DNA of 64,000 nt from Streptomyces lavendulae subsp. lavendulae (GTDB taxonomy: Bacteria; Actinomycetota; Actinomycetes; Streptomycetales; Streptomycetaceae): the NCBI RefSeq assembly GCF_002803845.1, contig NZ_CP024985.1, positions 6,769,501-6,833,500 on the forward strand, written 5' to 3'. The position numbers and the translations under genes were made by a program. This document shows, piece after piece, positions 33,477 to 41,662 of the stretch. Positions within the stretch are counted from its first letter, which is position 1. Every line of letters begins with the position of its first letter. The notes below the pieces were generated by a model. The model did no database searches, had not been told where the DNA came from, and saw only the letters and a program-made list of their open reading frames with translations.

Positions 33477-34325
33477 ATGCTGCGCATCGCCGTCCCCAAC
33501 AAGGGTTCACTCTCCGGACCGGCGTCGGCGATGCTCCATGAGGCCGGCTACCGCCAGCGCAAGGAGTCCAAGGAACTCGTCACGGTCGACCCCGACAACG
33601 AGGTCGAGTTCTTCTACCTCCGCCCGAAGGACATCGCGATCTACGTCGCGTCGGGCAAGCTCGACATCGGCATCACCGGCCGCGACCTGCTGCTGGACTC
33701 CGGGGCCAACGCCGAGGAGATCCTGCCGCTGAACTTCGGCCGGTCCACCTTCCGCTACGCCACCAAGCCCGGCACCGCGAAGGGCCCCGAGGACTTCGGC
33801 GGCATGACGATCGCCACCTCCTACGAGGGCATCGTCGCCAAGCACCTCGCCGACCAGGGCATCGACGCCTCCGTCGTCCACCTGGACGGCGCCGTCGAGA
33901 CCGCCATCGAACTCGGCGTCGCGCAGATCATCGCCGACGTCGTCGAGACCGGCACCAGCCTGCGCAACGCCGGCCTGGAGGTCATCGGCGAGCCGATCCT
34001 CAAGTCCGAGGCCACCGTCATCCGCCGCACCGGCGCCGGCACCGACGACCCCAAGGTCGCGCAGTTCCTGCGCCGCCTCCAGGGCGTCCTCGTCGCCCGC
34101 AGCTACGTGATGATGGACTACGACTGCCGCGCCGAGCACCTGGAGCGCGCCGTCGCCCTCACCCCGGGCCTGGAGTCGCCGACGATCTCCCCGCTCCACA
34201 ACGAGGGCTGGGTCGCCGTCCGCGCCATGGTCCCCGCCAAGGAAGCCCAGCGGATCATGGACGACCTGTACGAGCTCGGCGCCCGTGCGATCCTCACCAC
34301 CTCGATCCACGCCTGCCGGCTCTGA
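33477..34325 (+). CDS. hisG: ATP phosphoribosyltransferase, long form
   Basis: This 282-residue HisG commits ATP and PRPP to histidine synthesis. It starts MLRIAVPNKGSLSGPA and has GRDLLLDSG, EIAD-type IIADVVETGTSLRNAGLEV, and a C-terminal ACT-like regulatory domain (SPTISPLHNEGWVAVRAMV). The latter marks the long, feedback-inhibited, HisZ-independent form. AAAGGAAG lies upstream of ATG 33477. The rib-his adjacency matches S. coelicolor as I recall it. Confidence 0.96.
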   Translation: MLRIAVPNKGSLSGPASAMLHEAGYRQRKESKELVTVDPDNEVEFFYLRPKDIAIYVASGKLDIGITGRDLLLDSGANAEEILPLNFGRSTFRYATKPGTAKGPEDFGGMTIATSYEGIVAKHLADQGIDASVVHLDGAVETAIELGVAQIIADVVETGTSLRNAGLEVIGEPILKSEATVIRRTGAGTDDPKVAQFLRRLQGVLVARSYVMMDYDCRAEHLERAVALTPGLESPTISPLHNEGWVAVRAMVPAKEAQRIMDDLYELGARAILTTSIHACRL

Positions 34326-34377
34326 CCCGTACGCCGTTCCGATCCGTACGCCCCCTGCAGAAGGCATCACCAGCACC

Positions 34378-34842
34378 ATGAGCGAGTCCGCCGCCCCGTC
34401 CGCCCCGCCCGCCCTGCCGGTCACCTTCCGGCCGACCCGCACCCGGGCGGTGCTGCTGGGCGTCGGGCTCGCCATGTTCGCCACGATCACCGCGATCGCG
34501 CTGCTCCTGGAGAGCCTCAGCCCCGGCGAGCGGGTCAGCTTCGTCGTCACCGCCGCCCTGATGGCCTCCGTCCTCGTCCTGCTCAGCCGCCCCAAGGTGG
34601 TCGCGGACGAGACGGGTGTCACCGTGGTCAACCTGACCACCACCCGCCGCCTCGAATGGCCGCAGATCCTGCGGGTCAACCTCCGCCCCGGCGACCCGTG
34701 GGTGTTCCTGGACCTCAGCGACGGCACCAGCCTGCCCGTCCTCGGTATCCAGCCCGGCATCGCCCGGGCCCGCGCGATCGAGGACGCCCGCGCCCTGCGC
34801 GCCCTCGCCGAGAGCAGGGGAACCGGCGCCACCGACCACTGA
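34378..34842 (+). CDS. PH domain-containing membrane protein
   Basis: This is a 154-residue protein with two membrane helices (AVLLGVGLAMFATITAIALL and VSFVVTAALMASVLVLL) followed by a bacterial PH-like domain (VTVVNLTTTRRLEWPQILRV, PWVFLDLSDGTSLPVLGI). The function is unknown. AGAAGG lies upstream of ATG 34378. It follows hisG by 52 bp, conserved with hisG in actinobacteria in my recollection, but no histidine role is implied. Confidence 0.86.
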   Translation: MSESAAPSAPPALPVTFRPTRTRAVLLGVGLAMFATITAIALLLESLSPGERVSFVVTAALMASVLVLLSRPKVVADETGVTVVNLTTTRRLEWPQILRVNLRPGDPWVFLDLSDGTSLPVLGIQPGIARARAIEDARALRALAESRGTGATDH

Positions 34843-34870
34843 GCCCGCCCGGTCTCGTCGCTGCGTCCCA

Positions 34871-34898
34871 TTGCGGCCGCGATCTCAATGACTACCCT
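34871..34898 (+). promoter_or_regulatory. Possible promoter of the CNNM gene pair
   Basis: TTGCGG (34871-34876) and TACCCT (34893-34898) are 16 bases apart, in the 200-bp gap before the first CNNM gene. This would leave a GC-rich leader of about 140 bases. I looked for a magnesium-sensing M-box and did not see its conserved core. Confidence 0.35.
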
Positions 34899-35042
34899 GG
34901 TGGCGGGGCGCCCACGTGCGCCCTCCCACACGCCCCGGGACCCCGTGGCCCGTGGGCACCTTCGACCAGAGGAGTGACTCCCTCCAGCAATGGACGGATC
35001 GTCCGGTAGTATCCGCGCCGCCCTCCCCGCGGAGGCGGCGGC

Positions 35043-36404
35043 ATGACCATCCCGCTACTCCTGCTCGTGGCGGCCTTCGCCCTGATCCTCGCCAACGGTT
35101 TCTTCGTGGCGGCCGAGTTCGGCCTCGTCACGGTCGAGAGACCCGAGGCCGAACGGGCCGCGGCCGAAGGCGACCGCCGTGCCCGCACGGTCGTCGAAGC
35201 CCTCCGGGAGCTGTCCTTCCAGCTCTCCGGCACCCAGCTCGGCATCACCATCACCTCGCTCGTCGTCGGCATGCTCGCCGAACCGGCCCTCGCCGCACTC
35301 CTGTCGGGGCCCCTCGCCGCGACCGGCCTGCCCCGCGGAGCCGTCCCCGGCGTGGCCGTCGTCCTCGGCATGCTGCTCGCCTCCGCCGTCCAGATGGTCG
35401 TCGGCGAGCTCGTCCCGAAGAACTGGGCGGTCTCCCGGCCGCTCCAGGTGGCCCGCTTCGTGGCCGGCCCCCAGCAGGTCTTCTCCCGGGCCTTCCGGCC
35501 CGTCATCGCCGCCCTCAACGCCGTCGCGAACCGCCTCGTACGGGCGCTCGGCGTCGAACCCGCCGAGGAGATGGCCTCCGCCCGCACCCCCGGCGAACTG
35601 GTCTCCCTGGTCCGCCATTCGGCCCAGGCCGGCGCCCTCGAACAGGACACCGCCGACCTCTTCGTGCGGACCCTCTCGCTGGGCGAGCTCACCGCCCAGC
35701 ACGTCATGACCCCCCGGGTGAAGGTCAGCGCCCTCCAGCACACGGCCACCGCGGCCGACGTGCTGAACCTGACCCGCGCCACCGGCCTGTCCCGCTTCCC
35801 GGTCTACCGCGAGCGGATCGACGAGATCACCGGCGTGGTCCACCTCAAGGACGCCCTCGCCGTACCCGAGCCGGAACGCTCCCGCACCACCGTCAACCGC
35901 ATCTGCGTCACCCCGCTGCTGGTGCCCGGCTCCCTGCCGGTGCAGCCCCTGCTGGAACGGTTGCGCAGCGAACAGCCCATGGCCGTGGTCGTCGACGAGT
36001 ACGGCGGCACGGCCGGGGTCGTCACCCTGGAGGACATCGTGGAGGAACTCGTCGGCGAGGTCCGCGACGAGCACGACCTCGCCGAGGACGGCAGCCCCGA
36101 ACTGGCCGCCGTGCCCGCCGAGGACGGCCGCCCCTCCTGGGAGGCCGACGGCAGCTGCCGCGTCCACACCCTGCGCCGCATAGGCCTGGAGGTTCCCGAG
36201 GGCCCCTACGAGACCGTCGCCGGCCTCGTCGCCGACCTGCTGGGCCGGATCCCCGCCCCCGGGGACCGCGCGGAGCTCCCCGGCTGGAAGCTGTCCGTCC
36301 GCCAGGTCCGCCGCTACCGGGCCGAACGCGTCCGGCTGGTGCGCACCGCACCGCTCGGCGCCGTCCCGGCCCCGGCCGAACCCGAACCGGCGGGCCGCCG
36401 GTGA
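35043..36404 (+). CDS. CNNM/CBS/CorC-type hemolysin-family membrane protein
   Basis: This is a 453-residue protein with an N-terminal DUF21/CNNM transmembrane domain (ILANGFFVAAEFGLVTVER, GITITSLVVGMLAEPAL, GELVPKNWAVSRP). A CBS pair follows (ELTAQHVMTPRVKVSALQ to VVVDEYGGTAGVVTLEDIVE). The C-terminal CorC/HlyC domain shows WEADGSCRVHTLRR and PYETVAGLVADLLGRIP. The family handles Mg2+/Co2+ export or homeostasis; 'hemolysin' is historical. ATG 35043 has GGAGGCGG upstream. Its TGA overlaps the GTG of the second CNNM gene, so the two were translated together. Confidence 0.92.
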   Translation: MTIPLLLLVAAFALILANGFFVAAEFGLVTVERPEAERAAAEGDRRARTVVEALRELSFQLSGTQLGITITSLVVGMLAEPALAALLSGPLAATGLPRGAVPGVAVVLGMLLASAVQMVVGELVPKNWAVSRPLQVARFVAGPQQVFSRAFRPVIAALNAVANRLVRALGVEPAEEMASARTPGELVSLVRHSAQAGALEQDTADLFVRTLSLGELTAQHVMTPRVKVSALQHTATAADVLNLTRATGLSRFPVYRERIDEITGVVHLKDALAVPEPERSRTTVNRICVTPLLVPGSLPVQPLLERLRSEQPMAVVVDEYGGTAGVVTLEDIVEELVGEVRDEHDLAEDGSPELAAVPAEDGRPSWEADGSCRVHTLRRIGLEVPEGPYETVAGLVADLLGRIPAPGDRAELPGWKLSVRQVRRYRAERVRLVRTAPLGAVPAPAEPEPAGRR

Positions 36405-37443
36405 ACGCCCTCCAGCTCCTCTTCGCCCTGCTCCTCGTCCTGGCCAACGGCTTCTTCGTCGGCGCCGAGTTCGCGCTCGTCTCCGTGCGCCGCAGCCAGA
36501 TCGAGCCCCTGGCGGCCGGCTCCAAGCGGGCCCGCCAGGTGCTCCACGGCTTGGAGAACCTGCCGCGCATGATGGCCGCCGCCCAGTTCGGCATCACCAT
36601 GTGCTCGCTCACCCTCGGCGCGGTCGCCGAGCCCACCGTGGCCCGGCTCCTGGAACCCCTCTTCGAGACCGCCCACGTACCGGAGGGCCTGGTCCACCCC
36701 CTCGGGTACGCCGTCGCCCTCGCCGCCGTGGTCTTCCTGCACCTGGTCATCGGCGAGATGGTCCCGAAGAACCTCGCCATGGCCGCCCCCGAGCGGACCG
36801 CCCTGTGGTTCAGCCCCGGCCTGGTCGCCTTCGCCCGCGTCTGCGGGCCGGTGACCAGCGCCCTGGGTGCCTGCGCCGCGCTCGTCCTGCGCCTGTTCAA
36901 GGTCGAACCCAAGGACGAGGTCGAGGCCGTCTACACCAGCGCCCAGCTCGGCCGGCTCGTCGAGGACTCCCGGCAGGCCGGACTCCTCGAACCCGTCGAA
37001 CAGGAACGCCTGGAGGACGCCCTCGAACTGGGCAGCCGCCCGGTCACCGACGTCCTGCTGGCCCCCGGCCGGCTCGTCACCGTCGGCCCGGCCGTCACCC
37101 CGCGCCAGATCGAACAGCTGACCGTGCGCACCGGCTACTCGCGCTTCCGGTCCGCTCCGGCACCGGCGCCTTCATGGGCTACCTCCACGTCAAGGACGTC
37201 CTCGACCTGGAGGACCGCGAGCGGGCCGTCCCGCAGCGGGTGTGGCGCCGGATGACCACCCTGTGCTCCACCCTCCCGCTGGACGACGCCCTCAGCGTCA
37301 TGCGCCGCGACGCCACCCACCTGGCCCAGGTCGCCGACCCGGCCGGCCGGGTCCTGGGCCTGGTCGCCCTGGAGGACGTCCTGGAGAAGCTGGTGGGCGA
37401 GGTCCGCGACCCCGCCCACCGCACCTACGCGCGCAGCGCCTAG
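36401..37443 (+). pseudogene. Second CNNM/CBS protein, one-base frameshift
   Basis: GTG 36401 opens a CNNM domain (VLANGFFVGAEFALVSVRR, GEMVPKNLAMAAPERTAL) and the first CBS segment up to VRTGYSRF. There the frame breaks at TTCCGG (37145-37150) and runs to a stop at 37255. One extra C restores PVRSGTGAFMGYLHVKD and the rest of the CBS pair to VLEKLVGEVRD and the TAG at 37441-37443. So a single-base deletion removes the second CBS in the primary frame. It may be a true mutation or a sequencing error in a C/G run. The stop codon coincides with the insertion target of the IS481-type element. Confidence 0.85.
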
Positions 37444-38502
37444 CTGTATTGATCACGAGCGTTGTTGACACTCGGTGGGTCTTGAACATGACGAAGACCT
37501 CCGGTGTGGTGGGAGCTGTCTAGGAACCCATTGCACAACGGAGGTCTTCGTGTCCCACCGTAATGCCCGGCTGACCGTCTTCGGTAGGCGCCTGCTGGTC
37601 GAGCGGGTCGCTTCGGGCCGCCCGGTCGCGCACGTGGCCGCCGAGATGGGCATATCTCGGGCCACCGCACACAAGTGGGTGCGCCGGTGGCGGGACGACG
37701 GCCCGGCCGGGTTGCACGACCGCTCCAGCCGACCTCGCACGACCCCGCACCGGACCTCGGCCGAGGTCGAAGCGAGGGTCTGCGACCTGCGGCGGGCCCG
37801 CAAGCTGGGCCCCGCCCGGATCGGCCCGGTCCTTGGCCTGCCCGCCTCGACCGTCCACCGAATCCTGACCCGGCACGGTCTGAACCGGCTCTCGTTCATG
37901 GACCGTCCCACCGGCACCCTGATCCGCCGCTACGAACGCGAGAAGCCCGGCGAGCTGATCCATGTCGATGTGAAGAAGCTCGGCCGGATCCCCGACGGCG
38001 GCGGCCACAAGGCCCTGGGCCGGCAGGCCGGCCGTGCCACCCGCAACGGGATGGGCTTCGACTACGTCCATTCCGCGGTCGACGACCACTCCCGCCTGGC
38101 CTACAGCGAGATCCACCCCGACGAGAAGGTCGCGACCTGCGCGGGGTTCCTCACCCGCGCGGCCGCGTTCTTCCACCACCACGGCATCACCCGCATCGAA
38201 CGGGTCCTGACCGACAACGCCTGGGCCTACCGCAAGGGCCTGGCCTGGAAGACCGTCCTGGCCCACCTCGGCGCAAGCGGCAAACTCACCCGCGCCTACC
38301 GGCCCCAGACCAACGGCAAAGTCGAACGCTTCAACCGCACCCTGCTCGACGAATGGGCCTACCTGCGGCCCTACACCTCAAACGACGAGCGGACAGCAGC
38401 CCTGGCAGACTTCCTCCACACCTACAACCACCACCGCTGCCACACCGCCCTGGGCGGACACCCGCCCATCAGCCGCGTAAACAACCCTGCGGGTCAATAC
38501 AC
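37444..38502 (+). mobile_element. IS481-family insertion sequence, about 1.06 kb
   Basis: The element carries one transposase gene. Ends are imperfect inverted repeats: left TGTATTGATC...GTTGTTGAC (37445-37468), right the complement of TGTATTGACC...GTTGTTTACG (ending 38501). CTAG occurs at 37440-37443 and again at 38503-38506, consistent with a 4-bp target duplication; because CTAG is self-complementary it could also be counted as part of the repeats. Structure is intact, so the copy is probably recent. Codon use of the gene is as GC-rich as its neighbours, suggesting an element native to Streptomyces. Confidence 0.88.
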
Positions 38503-38506
38503 CTAG
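37550..38506 (+). CDS. IS481-family transposase
   Basis: This 318-residue DDE transposase starts at GTG 37550 after ACGGAGG. An N-terminal helix-turn-helix (VAAEMGISRATAHKWVRRW) is followed by a second HTH-like segment (LGLPASTVHRILTRHGL). The rve/DDE core has Asp in ELIHVDVKKLG, Asp in RVLTDNAWAYR and Glu in NGKVERFNRTLLDEW. The C terminus is HTALGGHPPISRVNN. Its TAG stop (38504-38506) lies in the CTAG flanking the element, so the stop is supplied by the target site. All catalytic residues are present, so it should be active. Confidence 0.94.
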   Translation: MSHRNARLTVFGRRLLVERVASGRPVAHVAAEMGISRATAHKWVRRWRDDGPAGLHDRSSRPRTTPHRTSAEVEARVCDLRRARKLGPARIGPVLGLPASTVHRILTRHGLNRLSFMDRPTGTLIRRYEREKPGELIHVDVKKLGRIPDGGGHKALGRQAGRATRNGMGFDYVHSAVDDHSRLAYSEIHPDEKVATCAGFLTRAAAFFHHHGITRIERVLTDNAWAYRKGLAWKTVLAHLGASGKLTRAYRPQTNGKVERFNRTLLDEWAYLRPYTSNDERTAALADFLHTYNHHRCHTALGGHPPISRVNNPAGQYT

Positions 38507-38547
38507 CGCCCGCGCACGGCCACCGTCCGGAGCGCGGTCCGGGCCCC

Positions 38548-40515
38548 CTACACCGTCGGGGGCTCGGACCGTCCCGGGCCGTCGGGGCCGCGCCCCGACA
38601 GGACCTCCCCGTACGCCTGCATCAGATCGGCCAGCCGCAGCGTCGCCAGGTCGTCCCGCGAGGGCTCCCCGGCGAACCCCGCCAGCCGCAGGTCCCGGTA
38701 CGCGCAGCTCTTCTCGTACAGCGTCCGCAGGAACCGCCCGTTGCCGAGCTCGTCGATCCAGCCCTGCTCCACCACGTGCCCGCTGACGCTGCGCAGCTCC
38801 TCCAGGGCCTCCTCGTCCCACCGGTCCCCGTTCGCGTCGGCCAGCACCCCGCCGATCGCCGTCAGCTCCGCGGGACGGTAGCTCGGGAAGTCCACCCGGG
38901 TGGTGAACCGGGAGGACAGCCCCGGATTGGCGGCCAGCAGCCGGTCCATCCCCGCGGGGTAGCCGGCCAGGATCACCACCAGGTGGTCCCGGTTGTCCTC
39001 GGCCCGCTTGAGCAGCACCTGGAGGGCCTCGTCCCCGTACGCGTCACCCTTGCTGTAACCGGAGTTGGAGAGGCTGTACGCCTCGTCCACGAACAGCACC
39101 CCGCCGATCGCCGAGTCGATCAGCTCGTTCGCCTTGACCGCGGTCTGCCCCAGGAACTCCCCGACCAGATCGGCCCGTTGCGCCTCCACCAGGTGGTCGC
39201 CGCCCAGCAGGCCGAGCGCGTAGAACACCCGGCCCAGGATCCGGGCCACCGTGGTCTTGCCGGTGCCCGAGGGCCCCGAGAAGACGAAGTGCCGTTTCGG
39301 CGGCTGCACCGGAAGCCCCTGGGCCGCCCGCAGCCGGGCCATGTGCAGCTGCGCCGACAGGGCCTTCACCTGCCGCTTCACCGGCTCCAGGCCCACCATC
39401 CGCTCCAGCTCGGCCAGCGCCTCCGCCAGCGCCTGCGGGTCGGCGGGCCCGGTCGGCAGCCCCGGCGGGGCGCCCTGCGCGGGCAGGGACACCTTGTGCC
39501 GTACGCCGTCCGCCCGTCCCGAGCCCCCGCCGGGCGGCCCGAACCGCTGGTCCACCGGCTCCCCGGGCGTCGGGGGATCCGGGTCCACCTGCCCGTCCGC
39601 GGCGATGTCCTGCACGGGCCCGCCGCCCCCGCCGCCCCCGCCCAGTGCCACCGCCGTGTAGTCCCCGCCGAGGGAGGACAGCCCGTGTCCGGCGAAGCCC
39701 TCCGCGCTGTGCCCGCCGTAGCCGGCGAACCCGGCCATGTCGTCCGGGTCGCTGCTGTCCGCGATGGCCGTCAGCCGGGCCGCGGTGTCCATGAACGCCG
39801 GGTCGACCCGGTGCACCGCCCGGTACAGCGGCAGGGCCGCCGCGCTGCGCCCCGTCCCCTCGTGCGCCCGCGCCAGCCAGTACCGCAGTTCCTTGCGCTG
39901 CGGCTGCTCGCTGCGGCAGCGCATCAGCGCCGCCGAGAGCATCGGCTCCGCCTGCCCGTACATCTCCAGCCGGACCCGGGCCATCCCGCCGAAGAGCCCC
40001 GCCTCGATCCCCAGCAGCGGATCGTCCACCAGCGGCTCGGTCTGCCGTACGAGCTGGTCCCAGTCCTTGACCAGGTAGGCCCGGCAGGCGTGCAGGAAGC
40101 GGACCTGCGGGTCGGTGTCCACCGGCGGCAGGGCGGCGAGCGCCTGGTCCAGCTCCGGGACGTGCCGCCCGTCCAGCCAGTGCGAGGCGTGGGCCAGCAG
40201 CAGGTCCCGCCGGCTCTCCAGCACCGGCTGCACCCACCAGCCCAGCCAGTACCAGGAGTTGAGGGTCCGTCGGTGCCGGGCCCGCTGCTCGCCGAAGCGG
40301 TCGCGGTGGGCGTACATCCGCAATAAGGCGTTGGTCGTGTCCACCCGCAGCGCGTGCAGGCCCAGCCAGGCGTCGGCCATGGCGGGATCGAGCCTGACGG
40401 CCGCCCTGAACTCCTCCTCGGCCTGCGGGTACGCGCCCATCGTGCAGGCGTCCACCCCGCGCAGCCAGGCGAGTTCGGCCGGGGCGTGTGCGCTGCCCGG
40501 CATGCCGAAGTCCAT
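38548..40515 (-). CDS. AAA+ ATPase of the EccA/CbbX type
   Basis: This is a 655-residue protein: an N-terminal TPR-like helical domain (about 1-280, e.g. GAYPQAEEEFRAAVRLDP, LRYWLARAHEGTGRSAAAL), a Gly/Pro-rich linker with a Gly run, and a C-terminal AAA+ module. Walker A is FSGPSGTGKTT at about residue 412 and Walker B VLFVDEAYSL at about 470. The arrangement matches EccA of type VII secretion, but no other Ecc or WXG100 gene is in the window. The ATG 40515 start gives MDFGMPG; an adjacent in-frame GTG precedes it. It lies 41 bp from the insertion sequence. It may be an orphan chaperone ATPase. Confidence 0.88.
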   Translation of the reverse strand: MDFGMPGSAHAPAELAWLRGVDACTMGAYPQAEEEFRAAVRLDPAMADAWLGLHALRVDTTNALLRMYAHRDRFGEQRARHRRTLNSWYWLGWWVQPVLESRRDLLLAHASHWLDGRHVPELDQALAALPPVDTDPQVRFLHACRAYLVKDWDQLVRQTEPLVDDPLLGIEAGLFGGMARVRLEMYGQAEPMLSAALMRCRSEQPQRKELRYWLARAHEGTGRSAAALPLYRAVHRVDPAFMDTAARLTAIADSSDPDDMAGFAGYGGHSAEGFAGHGLSSLGGDYTAVALGGGGGGGGPVQDIAADGQVDPDPPTPGEPVDQRFGPPGGGSGRADGVRHKVSLPAQGAPPGLPTGPADPQALAEALAELERMVGLEPVKRQVKALSAQLHMARLRAAQGLPVQPPKRHFVFSGPSGTGKTTVARILGRVFYALGLLGGDHLVEAQRADLVGEFLGQTAVKANELIDSAIGGVLFVDEAYSLSNSGYSKGDAYGDEALQVLLKRAEDNRDHLVVILAGYPAGMDRLLAANPGLSSRFTTRVDFPSYRPAELTAIGGVLADANGDRWDEEALEELRSVSGHVVEQGWIDELGNGRFLRTLYEKSCAYRDLRLAGFAGEPSRDDLATLRLADLMQAYGEVLSGRGPDGPGRSEPPTV

Positions 40516-40747
40516 CACATCCCCCACAAGCCAGCCCCGTGGTGCGCGGAACACTCCGTGCCGCGCACATGAGTTGTCCACCCCGCCGATGAAATCAGGG
40601 CTGCATCGTACCCGCGGTGACGCACCTTACCCAGGGTGCGGTGGGTACGGGTCGTAGGCGGGCTCCCGGGGCGCCGGGTGACTCAGGGTGAAGGGGGGCG
40701 GCCGGAACGGCGTGCGCCGGGCCCCCGCGGAGCCGGACCGGGGCAGA

Positions 40748-40787
40748 GCGAAGCCCCCGATCACGGGGGAACAATCGGGGGCTTCGC
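40748..40787. terminator. Strong hairpin terminator
   Basis: GCGAAGCCCCCGAT (40748-40761) and ATCGGGGGCTTCGC (40774-40787) are a perfect 14-bp inverted repeat with a 12-base loop. It sits in the 377-bp gap (40516-40892) between the kinase stop and the EccA-like start, both on the minus strand, so it most likely ends the kinase transcript. No coding frame is convincing in this gap. Confidence 0.7.
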
Positions 40788-40892
40788 GTCCGCGGCGGCC
40801 TTCGCAGACCGCGCATTCAGAACGTAAGGCCGTTCGCGGGGCCCGGTCAAGCGGCTCGGAGCAGGCCCGCGAGGGCCGCCGCGCGAGGGCGC

Positions 40893-41537
40893 TCAGGCCT
40901 GGGGGAGTTCGTCACGTTCGGTGACGGACGCGCCGGTTCCGGAGGTCGCAGAGGCCCCGGAAGTCCACTCGTATCCCGTACCACTCTGGTGTACCAGAGT
41001 GTCCGCGAAGGGGCGCGAAGGGTCGTCGGAGAAGTGCGCGAGCTCCGCGCGCTCCCACCCGTCCCAGAAATCGGAGAGTTCGCGCCCGTCCCGCGCCCTG
41101 CCCCTGCCCCAGGACTGCTCCCGGGGGGTCTCCATCCACAGCAGCCGCGCCAGGTGCGGCCGCAGCGCCCGCCGTCCGGCCCCGACGCCCTCGACGAGCA
41201 GCACGGGCGCCGGCTCCAGGACGCGCGGGGGCCCGAAGCGGCGCTCCACCCAGTCGTACGGGTCCCAGTGCGCGGCCCGGCCCGCGGCGAGCGGCTCCAG
41301 CACCTGGGAGCGCAGCCGGCCGGGCCAGCCGAAGGGTTCCTCGTGGGTGGCCACGTCGTCCAGCCGCAGCACCGGCGCCCCGCCCAGGGCCGCGGCCAGC
41401 CGCCCGGCGAAGGTGCTCTTGCCGGAGCCGGCGTGTCCGTCGATCCCGACCAGCCGGACCGGTCCGAGGGAGGGGGGCAGGGCGGCGAGCTCCCGCGCGA
41501 GCGATTCGAGCGATTGGTGTGACTGGTGTGGCTCCAC
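40893..41537 (-). CDS. P-loop nucleoside/uridine kinase-like protein
   Basis: This is a 214-residue phosphotransferase. Walker A is VGIDGHAGSGKSTFAGRLA near the N terminus. RLDDVATHEEPFGWPGRLRS follows the uridine-kinase-type substrate loop, and PVLLVEGVGAG is the Walker-B strand. WMETPREQSWGRGRARDG resembles the lid region with arginines. The family covers small actinobacterial uridine/(d)AMP-like kinases; the exact substrate is unclear. GTG 41537 is chosen from the homologous N terminus; its ribosome binding site is poor. It is divergent from the secreted peptidase gene. Confidence 0.83.
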   Translation of the reverse strand: MEPHQSHQSLESLARELAALPPSLGPVRLVGIDGHAGSGKSTFAGRLAAALGGAPVLRLDDVATHEEPFGWPGRLRSQVLEPLAAGRAAHWDPYDWVERRFGPPRVLEPAPVLLVEGVGAGRRALRPHLARLLWMETPREQSWGRGRARDGRELSDFWDGWERAELAHFSDDPSRPFADTLVHQSGTGYEWTSGASATSGTGASVTERDELPQA

Positions 41538-41662
41538 CCGGCCAGGGTACGGCCCGCCCCGCGGCACCCCGCGACACGGCCCCGGGGCTTCGCCGCCGCA
41601 CGGCCGGGAACTGGAAGGGTGGACGAGCCGACCCACCGCTCCGACCCCTGGGGGCCACGCAG

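Noticed and set aside
34843..35042. Magnesium-sensing M-box riboswitch before the CNNM genes
   Set aside because: The leader position fits, but the conserved M-box core was not recognisable by eye. A covariance-model search would be decisive.
35043..37443. True haemolysins
   Set aside because: The proteins are CNNM/CBS/CorC-type ion-homeostasis membrane proteins; the name hemolysin is a legacy label.
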